A DNA stretch of 64,000 bases, taken from the NCBI RefSeq assembly GCF_000341225.1, contig NZ_ANAC01000011.1:372001-436000 (forward strand), in the 5' to 3' direction. This DNA is from Nocardiopsis alba DSM 43377 (GTDB taxonomy: Bacteria > Actinomycetota > Actinomycetes > Streptosporangiales > Streptosporangiaceae). Numbering within the stretch: the first letter of the stretch is position 1; every line of letters starts with the position of its first letter. A program made the translations under genes and the position numbers. Under the pieces are notes generated by a model. The model was not told the DNA's origin. It searched no databases and worked only from the letters and a program-made list of their open reading frames with translations. This document shows positions 62,567 through 64,000 of the stretch, in pieces.

Positions 62567-62851
62567 CTAGCCGCCGGCGACGGAGGGCAGCAGGCGTACG
62601 TCGGCACCGTCGTGGACGGGGGCGTCCAGACCACCGATGGTCCGGCACTCGTCCTCGTCCACGAACACGTTCACGTACCTGCGCAACAGCCCACGCTCGT
62701 CCCGGATCCTGCGATCCAGCCCCGGATGACGCGCGACCAGGGCGTCCAGGACCCCGCGCAACGCCACGGGGCCGTCGACCTCCACCGGGACGTGGGCGGC
62801 CCCGTCGGCGTCGGAGCGCAACAGACCGGGCAGGTGCACGATCACCCGCAT
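62567..62851 (-). CDS. MoaD/ThiS family ubiquitin-like sulfur-carrier protein
   Basis: 94 residues with the beta-grasp fold pattern: VIVHLPGLLRS start, RGVLDALVARHPGLDRRI, RYVNVFVDEDE, DGADVRLLPSVAGG. The C-terminal Gly-Gly, the site for adenylation and thiocarboxylation, is the very end. The gene starts 1 bp after the BNR-repeat gene stop, so the two are one operon. No MoeB/ThiF-type activator is in the window. It ends 8 bp from the convergent DUF418 stop. Confidence 0.87.
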   Translation of the reverse strand: MRVIVHLPGLLRSDADGAAHVPVEVDGPVALRGVLDALVARHPGLDRRIRDERGLLRRYVNVFVDEDECRTIGGLDAPVHDGADVRLLPSVAGG

Positions 62852-62852
62852 C

Positions 62853-63956
62853 TCACACCTCCGCGGCCCGGACGCACAGCACGTCGGGCAGATGGGCGAC
62901 CACACGGTGCCAGCGCTCCTCGTCGTCGGTGAGGGCGTAGACGTCGCCGTTGCGGGTCCCGAAGTAGAACCCGGGCACCTCGGCCCCGTCGGTGCAGGCC
63001 GCGTCGCGCAGCACGATCCCGAAGTAGGGCTCCTCGGGCAGTCCGGCGTCGATCGCCCGCCAGCTCTCCCCGGAGTCGTCGGTGCGGTAGGCGCGCAGCC
63101 GGTTCTCCGGTGGCAGGTGCACCTCCTGGCTGACCACGGGGAAGTTGAAGGCCGACTCCGCCCGATGCGGGTGGGCGACGATCGCGAAGCCGAAGTCGGT
63201 GGGCAGCCCCGTCTCGATCGGCCGCCACCCTTCGGTGGCGGGGGAGGCGCTGCGATAGACCCCGTGGTGGTTCTGCGCGTAGAAGGAACCGTCCGGCGCG
63301 ACGGTCACCTTGTGCACGCACTGGCCGAACTCGGGCTCGGGGTCCGGGAGGAACCCGGCGGAGATGCCCCGGTTGGTGGGCGCCCAGCTCTCCCCGTCGT
63401 CCGAGCTCTGGTAGACGCCTCCGGTGGGCATGGCCACGGTGATGGCCTCGGGGAAGCGCTCACCCGAGCCGAGGACGCCGGGCAGGACGGTGTGGATGGC
63501 GGCCCCTCCGGCGCCGGGGAACCATTCGGCCCGGTGCGGGTGGTCCCAGAGCGAGCGGACCAGGGTGAAGTGGTCGCCGCCGTCGGTGGAGCGGAAGAGG
63601 GCGTGCGGTTCCACGCCCGCGTAGACGGTTCCGGGCTCGGGGCCGAAGGCGAACTGCCAGGCGCGGACGAGGGAGGCGTCGGTGTCCTCGGGGAACGCGA
63701 TCGGCGCGGTGCCGGGCTCGGTCCAGGTGCGGCCGAGGTCGTCGCTGTGCCAGACGCTCGGGCCGAAGTGCCAGCTCTCGGTCCCCACGAGCAGACGGTG
63801 CGTGTGCGGGTCGATCCCGACCGTGTAGACCGGGCTCATTCCGGCGTCGTCGTTCTCGTCGAGCCGGTGCGGTCCGAGCACCTCCCACGAACGTCGATCC
63901 TCGCTGCGCGCGGTGAACAGGCCCTTGCGCGTTCCGATGATCAGCAGATACGTCAT
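62853..63956 (-). CDS. BNR-repeat (exo-alpha-sialidase-like) beta-propeller protein
   Basis: 367 residues. Repeated Asp-box-like motifs (SDDLGRTW, STDGGDHF, SSDDGESW, TDDSGESW) make a six- or seven-blade propeller. Starts with YLLIIGTRKGLF, without a signal peptide, so it is cytoplasmic and unlikely to be a true sialidase (no Arg triad is evident). The ATG was chosen for a GGGGGG site; another ATG 12 bp upstream is in frame. It is translationally linked with the MoaD-like gene, a pair that recurs in actinobacteria without known function. Confidence 0.85.
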   Translation of the reverse strand: MTYLLIIGTRKGLFTARSEDRRSWEVLGPHRLDENDDAGMSPVYTVGIDPHTHRLLVGTESWHFGPSVWHSDDLGRTWTEPGTAPIAFPEDTDASLVRAWQFAFGPEPGTVYAGVEPHALFRSTDGGDHFTLVRSLWDHPHRAEWFPGAGGAAIHTVLPGVLGSGERFPEAITVAMPTGGVYQSSDDGESWAPTNRGISAGFLPDPEPEFGQCVHKVTVAPDGSFYAQNHHGVYRSASPATEGWRPIETGLPTDFGFAIVAHPHRAESAFNFPVVSQEVHLPPENRLRAYRTDDSGESWRAIDAGLPEEPYFGIVLRDAACTDGAEVPGFYFGTRNGDVYALTDDEERWHRVVAHLPDVLCVRAAEV

Positions 63957-64000
63957 CACGCCCCCCATGATGTGACCTAGATCTCCACTGTGACACAGGG

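Noticed and set aside
62853..63956. A functional sialidase
   Set aside because: Asp-box repeats occur in many propellers; there is no signal peptide and I cannot see the Arg triad and Tyr/Glu pair of true sialidases.

Overview
The window is about 71-75% G+C by eye. It has third-position GC codon bias, frequent GTG/TTG starts, ATGA-type gene overlaps and actinobacterial families: PknG/GlnX/GlnH, a CYP157/CYP154-like P450 pair, NarGHJI, DUF5996, DUF6221 and leaderless-looking promoters. I infer a chromosomal segment from a Nocardiopsis-like actinomycete (Streptosporangiales). The genus is an inference; no rRNA gene is present to confirm it. I see no insertion sequence, prophage, CRISPR array or rRNA operon.

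Layout. 1-5.1 kb: an edge-truncated ACR3/bile-acid-symporter-like permease, a class-V aminotransferase, a TetR regulator behind a strongly structured intergenic region, PspC and an MFS exporter. 5.1-11.1 kb: a small zincin, a membrane metallophosphoesterase with altered metal-site motifs, tRNA-Glu/Asp/Phe, a DUF2975-XRE pair, a PP2C phosphatase, an alpha/beta hydrolase, an S4 RNA-binding protein, a second identical tRNA-Asp, and an AviRa-like 23S rRNA methyltransferase. 11.9-20.2 kb: nitrate transporter narK divergent from the overlapping operon narGHJI, for dissimilatory nitrate reduction. 20.2-27.0 kb: DUF5996, two GNAT proteins, an alanine/sodium symporter, and a copper operon (copZ, small membrane protein, copA) behind two CsoR-type palindromes. 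27.2-31.7 kb: two overlapping P450 genes and a transmembrane Ser/Thr kinase. 31.7-37.4 kb: glutaminase plus glutamate decarboxylase (glutamine to glutamate to GABA, with proton consumption), a NarL-type two-component system, and an NmrA-like reductase. 37.4-45 kb: acyl-CoA dehydrogenase divergent from a TetR gene across a tandem operator, release factor 3, a long structured intergenic region, citrate synthase, an HdeD-like membrane protein and a P-loop kinase-like protein.

45.1-54.6 kb is the most interesting part: seven closely packed co-directional genes. They encode a coiled-coil protein, a PknG-type kinase with TPR domain, a zinc-ribbon PP2C phosphatase, a VWA (MIDAS) protein, a zinc-ribbon FHA protein, a four-helix membrane sensor (GlnX-like) and an amino-acid-binding lipoprotein (GlnH-like). 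Together they look like a complete sensing and phospho-signalling module: binding protein and membrane sensor outside, kinase, phosphatase and phosphothreonine reader inside. By analogy with the mycobacterial GlnH-GlnX-PknG pathway it would report amino-donor availability; the VWA, PP2C and coiled-coil members have no assigned role that I know of.

54.7-64 kb: DUF6221, a HAD hydrolase, a helix-hairpin-helix membrane protein, a long SDR-fold protein with a Cys-rich N-terminus, a zinc alcohol dehydrogenase, a second two-component system, a DUF418 membrane protein, and a MoaD/ThiS-like protein paired with a BNR-repeat protein.
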